Assembly: GCF_014200175.1 (NCBI RefSeq)
Contig: NZ_JACHBD010000017.1
Coordinates: 1 to 64,000 of the forward strand
DNA length: 64,000 bases
Direction of reading: 5' to 3'
From: Rhizobium lentis
GTDB taxonomy: Bacteria > Pseudomonadota > Alphaproteobacteria > Rhizobiales > Rhizobiaceae
Shown here: one piece after another, positions 63,696 through 64,000 of the stretch
Position numbering within the stretch: the stretch's first letter is position 1
Layout: each line of letters opens with the position of its first letter
Translations under genes and position numbers: made by a program
The notes under the pieces: generated by a model
Databases searched by the model: none
The model's input: only the letters and a program-made list of their open reading frames with translations
What the model was told of the DNA's origin: nothing

Positions 63696-64000
63696 ATGGC
63701 TGAAATGAAGCTTCAGGAACTTAAGAGCAAATCCCCGACGGATCTTCTGGCTTTCGCCGAATCGCTCGAGGTCGAGAATGCAAGCACGATGCGCAAACAG
63801 GAGCTGATGTTTGCGATCCTCAAGATGCTGGCCAGCCAGGATGTGGAGATCATCGGCGAAGGGGTGGTCGAAGTGCTGCAGGACGGCTTCGGCTTCCTGC
63901 GCTCGGCCAACGCCAACTACCTGCCCGGCCCTGACGATATTTATATCTCGCCGTCGCAGATCCGCCGTTTCTCTTTGAAGACAGGCGACACGGTCGAGGG
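63696..64000 (+). CDS. rho: Transcription termination factor Rho (N-terminal part, cut by window end)
   Basis: The first 101 codons from ATG 63696: the Rho N-terminal helical domain (MKLQELKSKSPTDLLAFAE, RKQELMFAILKM) and the start of the cold-shock-like RNA-binding domain (EGVVEVLQDGFGFLRSANANYLPGPDDIYISPSQIRRF). The rest, including the ATPase domain, lies beyond 64000. A gap of 198 bases after hemJ with no coding potential is probably its promoter and leader; no terminator hairpin was clear there. Confidence 0.95.
   Translation, partial: MAEMKLQELKSKSPTDLLAFAESLEVENASTMRKQELMFAILKMLASQDVEIIGEGVVEVLQDGFGFLRSANANYLPGPDDIYISPSQIRRFSLKTGDTVE

Overview
The window is chromosomal DNA from a GC-rich alphaproteobacterium of the Rhizobiaceae, most likely the Rhizobium etli / R. 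leguminosarum group. This rests on gene content and order rather than a database search: ActS/ActR, ChvI/ChvG beside pckA, hslV and hslU split by an acetyltransferase gene, the trpF-trpB-trpA-accD-folC run, a DivL-type kinase, and a replication origin next to hemE. It is dense core chromosome with short gaps. No CRISPR array, insertion sequence, prophage or tRNA gene was seen.

Layout from left to right. 1-316: gene-free edge with a strong leftward promoter of stable-RNA type. 317-7079: ornithine cyclodeaminase-like gene and hrpB, the redox pair actS/actR, mmcB on the minus strand, and a lipoprotein L,D-transpeptidase. 7156-14340 (minus): malate synthase G, a cytochrome P450, a DUF1402 protein, then hslV-acetyltransferase-hslU. 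14516-19945 (plus): histidine operon hisB-DUF2628-hisH-two small unknown genes-hisA-hisF-hisE, ending in coaA. 19963-22745 (minus): alkB, arfB, pckA. 23066-26973 (plus): chvI, chvG, hprK, an EIIA-Man protein and HPr, which together form a two-component envelope/acid system plus a regulatory PTS without a sugar permease. 27252-40823 (plus): ahcY with a perfect upstream palindrome, a DivL-like kinase with Tyr at the phosphorylation site, a TsaE-AmgK fusion with MurU (tRNA modification joined to cell-wall sugar recycling), addB-addA and trxA. 40892-49804 (minus): folC, accD, trpA, trpB, trpF, a YgjP-type metallopeptidase, DUF2852, a PHB depolymerase and an FAH-family hydrolase. 49917-51198: a truncated glutathionyl-hydroquinone reductase remnant, a DUF2218 gene and a nitroreductase. 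51267-56620 (minus): gyrB and an Xre-Smr-MltA-Tim44 operon. 56743-57842 (plus): fxsA and secB. 57890-61526 (minus): ppsR, maf, aroE, coaE, dnaQ. 61527-61926: the probable chromosomal origin oriC. 61927-64000 (plus): hemE, hemJ and the start of rho.

Several groups work together: ChvI/ChvG with HprK/HPr/EIIA and pckA link envelope sensing, PTS phosphorylation and gluconeogenesis; AmgK, MurU, MltA and the L,D-transpeptidase serve peptidoglycan turnover; AddAB, MmcB, AlkB, DnaQ and GyrB serve genome maintenance. No complete undescribed system is evident. The most informative non-textbook signals are the ahcY operator and leader hairpin, the origin architecture, the DivL substitution, the TsaE-AmgK fusion, the reductase pseudogene, and the unknown genes inside the his and hsl operons.
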